Of a stretch of 64,000 nucleotides of DNA, positions 34,340 to 46,475 are shown in pieces. The stretch is taken from NCBI GenBank assembly GCA_021464245.1, contig JADCRB010000037.1:388056-452055 (forward strand), read 5' to 3'. The notes beneath the pieces are model-generated. The model did no database searches. It worked only from the letters and a program-made list of their open reading frames with translations, and was not told where the DNA came from. A program made the translations under genes and the position numbers. The first letter of the stretch is position 1; every line of letters begins with the position of its first letter. The DNA comes from Carallia brachiata. Lineage: Eukaryota > Streptophyta > Magnoliopsida > Malpighiales > Rhizophoraceae.

Positions 34340-36030
34340 AAAAAAAGGGTATGACTTATCAAAAAGAAAGAGGAAACAAACTCTAAACTTAATCCCAAAT
34401 TCAAAAAAAGATACTAAGGATGCCTTCTAAAAATAACCACCAAGTCAAGAAGCCCTGTTATGAAAAATCCAAATAAAGGAACAGAAAATCTTAGATTAAA
34501 TCTTCTTACCATGGAGCAATTAAGCAAATGTATATTTCCAAGAAATCAATAGTTGAGAATTGAGAGAAAAGATTCATATAAAGAAATTCAACAAAAAAAA
34601 AAAAAAAAACTCTACTAAATTAAAAGTGAAAGAGCAGCGCATGTAAGAAACAGAATTAGCAATCTACTGGACAAAAAGAGCCATTGGTTTTTAAGATCTC
34701 TCTTTCAGCTCGCTTTGCGTTTAAAATGCACAAGTGGGGCTGTTTGATAGTAGATATTTAAAACGTGAATCCCAGTTGTACACCTGACTCAACTAGAGAA
34801 CTTATAGTAACCATATCTCAAAAGCCACTAATGGCAGAGCCCGCTTCTTGCTAACCCATCAAAATCCTAAACAAATACAAGGATTTGACAACTACAAAAA
34901 CTGACGCAGGTGAATGGTTGGTGATCCAAAATCAATATCTTTAATGTCCTCATTGAATTTATCGTTTAAGCTTTCAAGGGCTTTTCCAGTTATCTTACTA
35001 TCTTAGGGTTCAAATTATAATTTATAATGAGAGAAGGCCAAGATTCACTTACCAGTTATCACCATGGCCTCTTTGATCTTGATGTCAACAAAAAACCTTT
35101 GTAATTTATATATCTTTCTCAATCTCGAATCTGTTTCTTGAAAAGCACCACAAATGCGTCCATGTGAGTACTCTGCAAGATAACTCGAATGAGAAAGCAT
35201 GCGAACTATGGGGTTTTTTTCACAATAAGAAAGAAAAAGAACTTCAAAATTAACTTAAAAAGAAAATAAAAAAATTCTAACCATTGCCAAATTCTGTTCT
35301 CTTTTCATCTCGTCTACAAAGAAACTGAATGAATTCCAAGGTTCTTGATTCCCCAGACTGGACTATCATTGTTTAAAGTCTCAAGATCGTTGAAGCTTGA
35401 TTGATTCTTGAACATCAACATTTAGAAAAATTAACCAAAATCAAGGAGGAAACAGCAAATAATTAACTAAAAAGATACATTATACGAACCTTTGTGAAGA
35501 TCAATATCAGTGCTCTTCTCTGTATCCTCAAAGAATTCAAAAGGTTGAAAATCTTTCTCGTGCTGCCTCCACCGAATCTGTATTCAGCACTGCCTTTTGC
35601 TAAACATTTCTAACGCTAATGAAGAAATTTGACATGCATGTTTGTCAATTTTGTTAGAAACAAAAGATAATGGGGAATCCATTACCTACCAATGGAAATT
35701 TTAGACATGGACAACCATCAAACTTTAAGATTCTGCCACACATTATAAGTTGATGTCCTAATTGGACAATGCATGTGGACCTTCAATATACAATGAAGAA
35801 CATTTAGAACACTTTGAAAAAATGCCACATAGATTGTAAGACTTTAATACTAAACCTGATCAACCTCAGCAGTTGGCAAGAGGATACCGAAATTCTGCCG
35901 TCCAAGCACGGCATGTCGGAAAGGATATAAGAAGCAAATATTATGCTTGGGTGGCGGAGGGAGTAGAGAGAGAGATGCCCCCAAGATTGCGAATCAAATC
36001 TGCAATTCCTGTCTTCAAGTGAAAATAAGA
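34340..36030 (-). repeat. Tandem unit A with an intact exon cassette
   Basis: First of the related 1.4-1.8 kb units. It holds three minus-strand exons with GT-AG borders and matching phases: exon 1 about 35490-35575 (FEFFEDTEKSTDIDL), exon 2 35282-35362 (81 nt; LEFIQFLCRRDEKR), exon 3 35053-35172 (120 nt; VDIKIKEAMV). All three joins are phase 1 and the frame stays open throughout. The protein family is unknown to me. Exon-only conservation against unit E suggests these are real coding exons, not chance frames. Confidence 0.65.
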
Positions 36031-37840
36031 TAGCAAAAGAAGAAATGGGTGTGACCAAATGAGAAAAAAAGAGGAAACAGAAACAGACTCAAAACCTGGT
36101 CCCAAATGCTTTTTAGAACAAGCACATACAGAAAATCTTAAATTCAAATTAAGAGTGCGTCGATAGCTGAGAAATCAAATGTTGAGACTTGAGAGGAAAG
36201 GATTCGTAAAAAGAAGTTAAACAATAGAAAAAAAGAAATTAAAATAAAAGTGGAAGAACATGGGAGTAAGAAACAGAGTTACACACCCCTTGGACAAAAA
36301 GAGCTATTTATATTAAGGATCTCTATTTCTGCTTACAGTGTGCAAACCAGTTTTCCACCGACCTATTCGTATATATGTGATACTGCCCAAATTTCATAGA
36401 CCTGCCTATGAGACAACCAATTTGTTTTCAACCCAATATAAAATTCCTAAGTAATGTAATGATTTGACTAACTAGACATAGTGGTGAGCATCAATTAAAT
36501 AATGCAGGTGAATAGTTGGTAATCTAGTATCGATATCTTTTAAAGTCCTGATTATCATTTCAAGGCTTCTGGCACTGCTCCGGTTTTTAACGGTTCAATT
36601 ACTCAACATAATGAGAGAAGGTTGAAAGTATTCTTACCACATCACCATGGGCCGACATGATCTTGACGTCATGAAGAATACGTTCTCAAATCTGTTTCTT
36701 GAACAGCACCATCAGTGCTCCACCATATATACATGCTGCAAGATAACACGGAAAAGAAAGTATGAAAAGAAACTAGGGGTTTTTTTCAAATTTCAAAAGA
36801 AATAAAAATAAAAAATTACCTTAAAAAGAAAATCTAATATACAAACCCTTGCACATGTACCAAGAATGAATTCAAAGGTTCTTAATTTCTTTGATGCCCT
36901 TAATTATCAAGATCATCAATCTTCATTGATCCTAGGAAACCAAAAATATGAAACAGTAGCCACGAAAGGAGCAAAGTCGAATTAAAAAAAAAAAGGAAAA
37001 TGCATTAAAAAACCTATATGATAAAAATCAGTATCATCGTCGCTGCATCCTCTCACAACTAAAGATCCCAGCGTAGTAATTCCCCCCTCGTTGCCTTTGC
37101 CGACAACAAAAATTATTCCATGCTAGATATTACATTAAGCTGGTTTTTTTTCAGTTTCAAAGCAAATATGTAGCTCCAGTTGACTAAAGAAAGAGGAAAA
37201 AGGAAAGCAACATATTAGTCCCCCTTATCATAGAGTAATAAAAGTAAGAAGTGAAGGACAGGCAGTGTGGGAGAGTACAGGAGGCAATAAATTATTATAT
37301 TTAGCTTTACAGTCTAACCTGTATCGACACAGTACAGGGATAAGAAAATTATAATATATCGCATAGAAAGGATAGAAAGGATAAAAGAAGTTGAAAATGA
37401 TATCTAATGCGATCTTAACGATGTCCACTATCCACAACTACTTTAGATTGTGTGCCTCCAAAACCATCAGAAACATATAATTTTATTCCAGTCCATGGCA
37501 GTGCTTAATTTTGTGAAGATCAAGCAATCAGACACAAAACAAATATACAAAGAATAGGTGCAAATATGTGAATCCATATCAAAAGAGAAACGCAGCATAT
37601 AACAACCTTCAGAAACATATAATTTTATTTCAGCATACAACTGATTCCTCTCTCCTTCTCTTGCCTACTTTGTTAATGTTCTAAAGAAGCAATCGGTAAT
37701 GCAAGGACCACTGATTGAGATCCTTGGTATATTAAATATTGGTTCTTTACAACTCTTACGAGGAAGAGAGAGAGAGTTGCTCCCAAAATTGTGATGAAAA
37801 ATTGAAATTCGAGTTGTCAAACAACAAAAGAATCACAAAA
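36031..37840 (-). repeat. Tandem unit B, decayed cassette
   Basis: Collinear with unit A at its AAATCTTAAAT, TCTTGATTGATTCTTG-like and TGCAAGATAACACGG landmarks. The third exon (about 36645-36735) keeps its splice sites (GTG|GTAAGA) but has shifted frame. The first-exon block near 37010-37100 keeps only the RQRQRGG-like part and has stops. It looks like a pseudogene copy. Confidence 0.6.
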
Positions 37841-39740
37841 GAAGAAATGGTTATGGCTAAGCTAGAAGAAAGAGGAAACAAACTCCAAACCTAATCCCAA
37901 AGTCCAAATTCAAGAAAAGATAATAAGGATGCTTTCTAAAATAATCACATATCAAAATCAAGAAACAGAAAATCTTAAATTTCAAATGTCCTTAACAGAG
38001 AGCCGTTAAGAGACTCTTGATAGCCAAGAAATCAAATTTTTGAGACTTAAGAAAAAAGGATTCCCATAAGCAAATTAAACAAAAGGGGAAAAAAAGCTAT
38101 TAAATTAAAAGTGGAAGAGCAGGGCAAGTAAGAAACAGAATTACCAACCTCTTGGACAAAAAGAGCCGTTGGATTTAAAGATCTCTTGTTCAGCTCCTTT
38201 GGGTTTGAAATACATAAGTGCCGCTGTTCGATAGTAGATATTTATAATGTGAAGCCCAGTTTTCCACCTGACTTACTCAACTTGAGAACTTATACTAACC
38301 ATATTTTAAAAGCTCACTTATGGCAGACCCAAATTCTTGTTAACCAAATATCAAAGTCCTAAACAAATACAAGGATTTGACAGGTTAGTGAACCTAAATA
38401 AAATGCGCAAGTGAATGGTCTGTGATCCAATATCAATATTTTTAATGTCCTAATTGAATTTATCATTTAATTGGTTCAAAAAATTTATTAACGTTGCAGA
38501 GGCTTCTACGGTTACCTAAGGTCCAAATTGCGAAATAAGATGAGAGAAAGCTGAGATTTCCATTTTCACTTACCACGACGGCTTCTTTGATCTAGATGTG
38601 GACCAAATTGCTTTGTACTTGATTGATGATATATATGTTTTCTCAATCTCAAATCTATTTATTGAATAGCATCACCTATGGGTAAGTGCTCTGCAAGATA
38701 ACTCGGAAGAGAAAGCATAAGAACTAAGTTCTTTCACAAAGCGAAGGAAAAAGAACTTAAAAATTAACTTAAAAGAAGACTAATATACTGACCATTGCCA
38801 AACTCTGTTCTCTTTTCATCTCGTCTACAAAGAAACTGAACGAATTCCAAGGTTCTTGATTCCCCAAACTGGACTGTCATTCTTTATACTCTCAAGATCG
38901 TTGAATATTGATTGATTCTTGAAAAACAACGTTAAGAAAAATTAACCAGAATCGAAGAGGAAATAGAAAATAATTAACTAAAAAGATACATTATACAAAC
39001 CGTTCTGAAGATCAATATCAGTACTCTTCTCTGCATCTTCAAAGAATTGAAAAGCAAGAATAAAAATCTTCCTCATGCTGCCACCTCCGAATCCGTCTCC
39101 AGCACTGCCTTTTGCACAACATCTCTAACATTATTGGGGAAATTTGAGAGGCATCTTTGTAAATTTTGTCTGAAACAAAAGATTTTGGGGTTTCGAACTT
39201 ATGTTGGAGGTGCAAAAGGTTTTACCCACTAATGGAAATTTTAATCGGGACACCCATCGAGCTTTAAGATCTGCCACACATTATAATTTGGTGTCCTGGT
39301 TGGCCGATGCATGTGGACCTTCAATATACAAGGAAGAACGGTCAGAACATATTCAATGAAAGCCAAAAAGATTGCAAGACTTTTATACGAAACATAATCA
39401 CTCTCAGCAGTTGACAAGAGGAGACCAAAATTCTACCGTGCCCTCCAATCATGCATGTCGGAAAGGATGTAAGAAGCAAATACTATGCTTAGGTGGCAGA
39501 AACACTGCACCTTAGTTGAGATCTAATTTTTCAGAAGCAACAGCAAAAGTAGGGATTGTACTGGAGTTGAAAAAAACCACCAAGGGATGCCTTGTACTAG
39601 CCTCATACGTGTTTCAATTAAGGAATAGGAAAAACATTAGCCACAGATTCAATTTCTACAATAATCATTAAACAATATCACCAGGGATTCATGCCAAAAG
39701 CAAGGAGTCAGTAAAGGATTTTATATTCCAAGAAGAAGCA
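37841..39740 (-). repeat. Tandem unit C, decayed cassette
   Basis: Exon 1 block near 39000-39110 has a one-base loss after EEDF. Exon 2 near 38795-38880 is open (ESRTLEFVQFLCRRDEKR). Exon 3 near 38580-38690 contains a stop (IQ then TAA). Splice sites are largely kept, so this is a recent pseudogene copy of the cassette. Confidence 0.6.
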
Positions 39741-41135
39741 ATTTATACTTCTAATATCAATATCTTTAATGTCATAATTGAATTTATCATTTAATTGATT
39801 CAAACAATTTATTATTTTAGGTTTAAGGGGTTTTGTTATCTACGGTTCAAACTATGATTTATAATGAGAGAAGGCTGAGACTTCCATTGCCACTTGCCAC
39901 CATGGCTTCTTTGATCTTGATGTGGACCAAATGCTTTGTACTTGATTGATGATAGATATGTTTTCTCAATCTCAAATCTATTTCTTGAATAGCGCCACCA
40001 ATGCCTCCATGTAAGTACTCTGCAAAATAACTCAGAAGAGAAAGCACAAGAACTATGGGGTTTTTTCACTATACTAAGGAGAAAGAACTTATAAATTAAC
40101 TTTAAAAGAAAATCTAATATACTAACCATTGCCAAACTCTGTTATACTAACCATTGCCAAACTCTGTTCTTTTGTCTCGTCTACAAACAAACTGAACGAA
40201 TTCCAAGGCTCTTGATCCCCCAAACTGAACTATCATTCTTTAAACTCTCCATATCGTTGAATCTTGATTGATTCTTGAAAATAACATTCAGAAAAATTAA
40301 CCAAAATCAAAGAGGAAAAAAAATAATTAACTAAAAAGATACATTATACGAACCGTTGTAAGATCAATATCAATGCTCTTCTCTGCATCCTCAAAGAACT
40401 GAAAAGCATAGAATAGAAAATCTTCTGCTTGCTGCCTCCGCTGAATCTGTAGTCAACACTACGTTTTGCATCACATTTCTAACATTATTAAGGAAATTTG
40501 CCATGCATGTTTGTAAATTTTGTGAGAAACAAAAGATAATGGGTTTTGAAACTTATATTTTGGAGGTGCAATAGTTTTACCTACCAGTGGAAATTTTAAA
40601 CATGGACATCCATCGAACTTTAAGATTATGCCACAGATTATAATATGGTGTCCTAGTTGGACGATGCATGTGGACCTTCAATATACAAGGATAAACATTC
40701 AGAACATATTAAATAAAGCCACACAGATTGCAAGACTGTTATACTAAACATAATCACCCACAGCAGTTGACCAGAGGATACCAAAATTCTACTTGTGCCC
40801 TCCAGATATGGCAAATCAGAAAGGATATATAGAAATGAGTACCATACTTAAGTCACAGAAACACTGGCACCTTAGTTGAGATGTTATTTTCTCAGAAGCA
40901 ACTGCAAAAGGAGGGATCGTACTGAAGTTGAAAAAAACCATCAAGGGATGTGCAGACACAAAAATCTTGTACTAGCCTCACATGTATGTCAATCATGGAA
41001 GAGGAAAAAATGTTAGCTACAGATTCAAATTCTTCAAGAATCATTAAACAATATCACTGGGGATTCATCTGCTAGCCAAATGAAAGGAGTCAGTAGAGGA
41101 TTTTATATTCCAAGTAGAAGCAATTTATACTTAAG
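39741..41135 (-). repeat. Tandem unit D, partly decayed cassette
   Basis: About 1.38 kb; its upstream flank (40855-41135) repeats 39490-39760. Exon 1 block (about 40350-40450; FLFYAFQFFEDAEK) is open but one base short at its 3' end. Exon 2 near 40128-40220 is open (LEFVQFVCRRDKR). Exon 3 near 39890-40025 is open (YLHGGIGGAIQEIDL), with the donor changed to GC. A short AACTCTGTTATACTAACCATTGCC duplication sits at 40132-40165. Confidence 0.6.
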
Positions 41136-42717
41136 GGCCAACTACCAGTCTGGCAAAAATAATTAACATTCAGCTTCACAATCTGGTTTTGACAGCTGAA
41201 TCTATTTACTTAATAAGAGAAACATACGTCCCACATGAGCGAACACAAGGATGGAGCAAGTTTAAATTATTCGCAATAAGAGTGAAAGCAAATTCTTAAA
41301 ATTCAGGAAACAAACATAGAACAAAGTTGTTAAACCGTCTAGATATGAACTCAAAGCTGCAGCAAGCAAACTTCTCATTAGAAATCCAGAATCAACAACC
41401 CAAACTAGTAATTGTGATATGTGACATGATAATCACAGTTTCTTATGGCAAGAATCGTTAAGAAATATAACTAGAAAGTGCTTACTGCATATTTTGAGAG
41501 AATGAAACCTGCAAGCCAGAGTGATCCTCACTTGAAAGGATTACTTGGCGTCAAAACAAGCATAATATCCTGCTTTCATCACAATGCTTGCAACATTCTG
41601 CATAATGCTATGAAAAAGTTTAATTAGCATATCAGAAATCATGATCATTAAAGTTGAGAGTAACTTGCCTTCAATAGCATTGTCACCAGAGTCCAAAGAT
41701 CCAGCTGCTTTCAGTCTGCTTGAGTGGCTATGATGACAACCAACAGGCGCTAGAAACTGAAATTGCTAATGAACTAAAATATGTTCAATTACACCAACAA
41801 TGACACTTTGTTCAAGACTTGCTTAATATGTGGTAGAATTCGAGAAACCAATGAACAGAAAGAGCTAGGAACATAAAATATTTGTCAATTTTGATAATCC
41901 ATGTCGAATGAGTGCACAAAATCATATGCAAGAATGCCAAAAAATTAAGGTAAAAATTATTGTAAACAATTCATCACAGCCAAGAAATATCAACATTAAT
42001 TAGATACAATTGGACTGAAGCATTATTTCACTGACCACAATGTTGAAGATTGAATTCACTAATATCTTCAGCTAGTCAAACAATAAAACACGTTAATTTT
42101 TGTGATTTTATTCTAAACGGTCTCCATCTTATAGGATTAGTGTTTGAAAACAAAACATATGAATATTACAGATGGAACACATCATCACAGTTATAACACA
42201 ATACTGAAGCTGCATACCTATGGAACACTATGCTGAAAAAAAAAGATCAAAAACATGTGATGCCTAGAAATTAAGAAATCCACGGGATTGTGGACTCACT
42301 TAATTCCGATACTTCAAAACCTGTGTGATTTGCAATGCAAACACCAAGATAAGAGTCATAAAAGGGGGGAAAAAAGACCAAGCAGGAAATGGCCAAGGAA
42401 GTGTAAGTTCTACGAGCCGGATTAAAATCCACATTGACATGCCATAATTCCATATTCCAGTATTTCAAGTACAGGTCTAAAGAAATAGCAGCAGTCTATC
42501 AAGTAGTATTATAACACTTAAGAAATTAAGTTTACAAACAATACCTGATGAAGGATATCTATAAGAGATAAAGGTTAGAACATAAGATGAGGCTGAATAA
42601 ATCCTTGATTGGCTTCACACGTTCCCAGTTACTTGTAGGGACCAGTCAAGTGAATGATTGTAAGATTTTTATCATCCTCGACAGGAAATGTATGCTTCAA
42701 TAAACAATTAACTATGC
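41136..42717. other. Spacer downstream of the cassette gene
   Basis: AT-rich, with two short minus-strand exon-like pieces: near 41672-41746 (KAAGSLDSGDNAIE, ending at a possible GC donor) and near 41541-41606 (IVMKAGYYACFDAK, then a stop). They lie after the stop codon of the gene above and are not assigned to it. Confidence 0.35.
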
Positions 42718-44440
42718 TCACATACTCATGCCAACTGACTTGATGGCAGCAGAAAGAAAATGCTCAGGAACACATGGCTGATCTGTAGAGCATTTGCAGG
42801 GTTGTTAGAAATGGTTTTAAAAAAGGCAACAATCAAGACGTGAAGGAAAATTCAAGTCAACTTGTAACAAATGTAAACTGACAACAATAAGGTAACAGAT
42901 TGACATTAACAAAAAAGGTGCAGAAATGAAAAACTGAAAAATGACCTGTTCCAATGTGTTCAGTGATCAATTGTTCAAGGTTCCCAACCTTGATGCTGGT
43001 TACCCCTGGACTTGCAAATGGCAATAGGTATTTAGAAAAAATACTATAGTACTATGAACAAAGAAATGAATGGCCAGCGACCCAGCTAATTAAAACCTGA
43101 TCATTGTAGATTTGACGTGAAGAATCTCTACTTCGTGCAATTGGTCTGATGAAGAAGCCAAAGTATACTGGATAGCCTCCTTGATCAGCAGATGAGTAAA
43201 ACAGAGCCCGTGAGAAAGATTCAAATGAGAAAATCTCCACAGAACTAGGGGAAGAGTGTGACTCTGTGAGATAAGACCATAGCCTTCCAAGAGGATCTAA
43301 TCAACCTATAATTACAAATGCAGACTGTAAGCTCAGAGAGAAAAAAGGACTGAAGCCAAAGTTTACCTCTGTGGGAAGCTCTCATGCCATTAGACAAGGT
43401 TGACTAACCTAAATATAATTTAATACTTATACTACTGAATGTGAAATACAAGAAAAAGAAACAGTCCGACCTCTCCTTGAATTAGAAACATGTATGGGAA
43501 CTGAGACCAGTTTTTCAAAGTTCACACCCTTCTGATCATTAGCCAAAGAGATTAGAAATTCAAGTAGATATTCATTTTCAGCAAGAAAAAAGAAGCAGAA
43601 CCCACAATCCTAAAGTAGAAATGAAGTTCAAGTTTGAAGATTCCCAAAACCAAAGAAACACTATCAATTTTGACTTGGTGAAGTTCACCCAATCTGATAG
43701 TAGAACACTAATATATTTCATTTCAACCTGCCACTAAGTGTCGCTCCAGTACCTGGTTAAACCAAAGTAAACATATTATGCGTAATAGCCCATATAATGC
43801 GACTTTAGAAGGCTTCTGGGCCTGCTCTGGTATTTTAAAGTTCAATGACTAACCATGATGAGAGAAGGCTAAGAGTACCCATACCTTATCGCCATGGCCC
43901 TAACTTGATCTTGATGTCCGGATATATATGTTGGTCCTGAATATTTATCTTGACCAGCACCATCAGTTCCTCCAACATGTGGACAGTCTGCAAGATAACA
44001 CTGAAGAGAAAGTACAAAAGGAACATTGGGGTTTTTTTTCAGAGAAAAAAGAGAGAACTAAAAGATTAACCTTAAACCTTGTAGCTCGGCTTTGAAGAGA
44101 AAGAGGAAAGCCAACCTCTCTTACTCCGAGGGAATGTAGGGCTGACCTCAATGGAATGAATGCCACGGACCAAATCATTGCCAAACCATCACCAAACTGT
44201 TTTCCCTTCCGATCACGTCTACCAAGAAACTGAATGACTCCTTCACTAAACTCTCAAGATTATTGAATCTTGATTGATTCTTGGAAATCAACAACATGAA
44301 CAATTAAACAGAATTGAAGAGGAGACGAAGAAGATTAACTAAAAAAGAATTGCATTATAGCAACCGTACGTTTTGAAAAGCAATATCATTCCTCTCCTCC
44401 GCATCCTCAAGGAATTGAAAAGCATGAAATAGAAATTCTC
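42718..44440 (-). CDS. Spliced gene of unknown family, 3' part (cassette E)
   Basis: Minus-strand exons supported by open frame, GT-AG borders and phase. They are about 44440-44365 (FLFHAFQFLEDAEE), 44245-44187 (VIQFLGRRDRKGKQFG), 43987-43885 (CPHVGGTDGAGQDKYSG), 43403-43367 (TLSNGMRASHR), 43296-43097 (RLWSYLTES; QGGYPVYFGFF), about 43010-42946 (VTSIKVGNLEQLITEHIG) and 42782-42718 (HFLSAAIKSVGMSM, stop TGA). Exons 1-2, 2-3, 4-5 and 6-7 join in frame. The joins 3-4 and 5-6 do not fit phase, so a small exon or other splice site is missing from the model. The 5' end lies further upstream, perhaps in the blocks at 44.5-46.4 kb. I do not recognise the family and assign no function. The same first three exons recur in units A-D, so this is probably the parent copy. 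Confidence 0.6.
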
Positions 44441-46475
44441 CATCTCGTTTCAAACCCACAAGTCAAATGTTATAGTAAAAGAAATAGACCCAAAAAAAAA
44501 GTAAAAAAGAAAATCAAATACCGTCACGAAAATCAATATCACCGTCCTCTCGCCTGTGTCCTTAAACTTTCAAGATCACTGAATCTTGATTAATTCTCGA
44601 CAATCAACAATAGGAAGAATTAACCAAAATTTAGGATGATACATATACAGAAAAAAGAAAAAAGTCAACTAAAATATAAAGAAAATACCGTTGTCAAAAT
44701 CAGCATCAACGTGCTGCCTCTGCCGGAATTGGTCTAAACTACACAGCCTGCCTTTCTCCCTTTCTATTGCGGTTTCTCAAGTCTCTTTCCTAACCAGCAC
44801 CATATGTGTGTTCTCCGAAACAGAAAGAACAAAGTCAAATGTTATAATACAAGAAATAGAAGAAAAAACTAAGCGAAAAAGAAAATTAAACACACTAACC
44901 CTTACCAAGAAAGTTAGCCGCATTCATAGGCGCTTAATATCGGCTCCAGAAATTGAATCTTCTCGCAGAGTATCGAGTCTACTGACCCATGTTAACAGAA
45001 GAAGTAAAACAAGGGAAAAAACAATAAGTTAAAAAAGGAAATTAACCAAAAACAACGACCCATTATCCTGAAATTAAACCGACATCAACCGGTTCTTGAT
45101 TGCTAAGACGCCCGAAATCGAACTCTAAATTATCAAGATCCTCGACTCTTGACTACCCTTGGAAACAAAAGTAGGAAACATTAGCCAAAACTCGAGATCC
45201 CAGCGTAGAAATTCCTCATCTCGTTGCCTTTGCTCTTCACATTCCTCAATAGTGAGCCAGAGAGAGCCGTTGGGTCCAAAACTTGGAAGCCAAGGGAATT
45301 TATACCAGAGTTCAGGTAACCAAGTAACGCTCCTTTTCTAATAAGGATTAGTTAAAGATAAATTACACACCTGTCTTTTCCCCTTTCTATTATGGTTTTG
45401 AAGTTGTCAATTTACATAAATAACCTCAAATCTAATTTTATGCATTTTATTAAAAAAAAAAACATAATGACAGAAAATCCTAAAAGGCCTAACGGATACT
45501 TTCTAAAACATCCAAGCACAAAGTCAACAAATCCTAATATGAAAAAAAAAAAAAAACCATCAAATCTTAAGTTTAAATTAAGAAGAAGGTGTTGATAGCC
45601 TGGAATTGAAAAAAAACAATTCAAACAAAAAAGGCCAATAGTTTTAAAAGTAGAAGAAGTAAGAAAGAGAGTCACCGTGCTTTTACTCTGCAAAATAACC
45701 CAGAAAAGAAAGCAAGAAAGTAACTATGAGTTTATAATGATTTTTCACATTGAAAAAGCGAAAGAAATAGAATCAAAAAAGGTTTAAAGAAAAAAAAAAA
45801 TCAAATACGTTGTACCGTCGTCAAAATTAGTACCATCGTCTGCTTTGGGTCTGCTTCTTTAAACTCGTTCAAATCGTTGAATCTTGATTGATTCCAAAGA
45901 AATCAACGATGAGAAAAATTAACCAAAATTGAAGATGGAATATATACAGAAAAAGAAAGTTCACCAAATTAAAAAGAAAAAAAAAAAAAAAAGAAAATAC
46001 CGACACCTAATTCATCGTCTCATCGTGGCGGCCTCTGAACCTGCTGTCATCAGAGAACGGAAGAGACCACTTGTAAATCTCTTTCTTGAACAACACTCTC
46101 AATGCCTGTTTGATTGAGATCGTCATGGCGGCCGCTGCTGCTGCGTCATTAAATTGTTAAGATCGTCGAATCTTGATTGATTCTTGGAAATCAAAATTAG
46201 GAAAATTAACCACGAAAGAAGTGGAAAGAAAAACAGTATGATGAAAATCAGTATCATCGTCGCTATAGCTCTGCGTCCTCGAGGAAGAACTGAAGATATC
46301 GAGCCAGAAATTCCTCCCGTCGTTGCCCGTGTCTGGATTCGTATAAAGGACGGCGCCGATTTCTCACTTCCTCTTGCCTGAGAGGATTTGATGCCTGCTT
46401 GAAATTAATTTTGAGACTGAGAACATAAGCAGCATTACAGAAGAAGAAGAAGAAGAAGAAGAAGGAGAGAGACAC
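44441..46475 (-). repeat. Further partial cassette copies upstream of the gene
   Basis: Shorter repeats of the same landmarks: ATCTTGATTGATTC-like blocks near 44570, 45870 and 46170, and first-exon-like blocks near 44520, 44690, 45200, 45810 and 46250. On the minus strand 45200 encodes RQRDEEFLRWDLEFW and 46263-46475 encodes QRREEFLARYLQFFLEDAE and then a stop. Both resemble the first cassette exon. An (AAG)n tract is at 46438-46462. They may include the true 5' exon of the gene or be dead copies. Confidence 0.5.

Noticed and set aside
41541..41746. Two short exon-like pieces on the minus strand
   Set aside because: They lie after the stop codon of the cassette gene and have no repeat partner that would show conservation.
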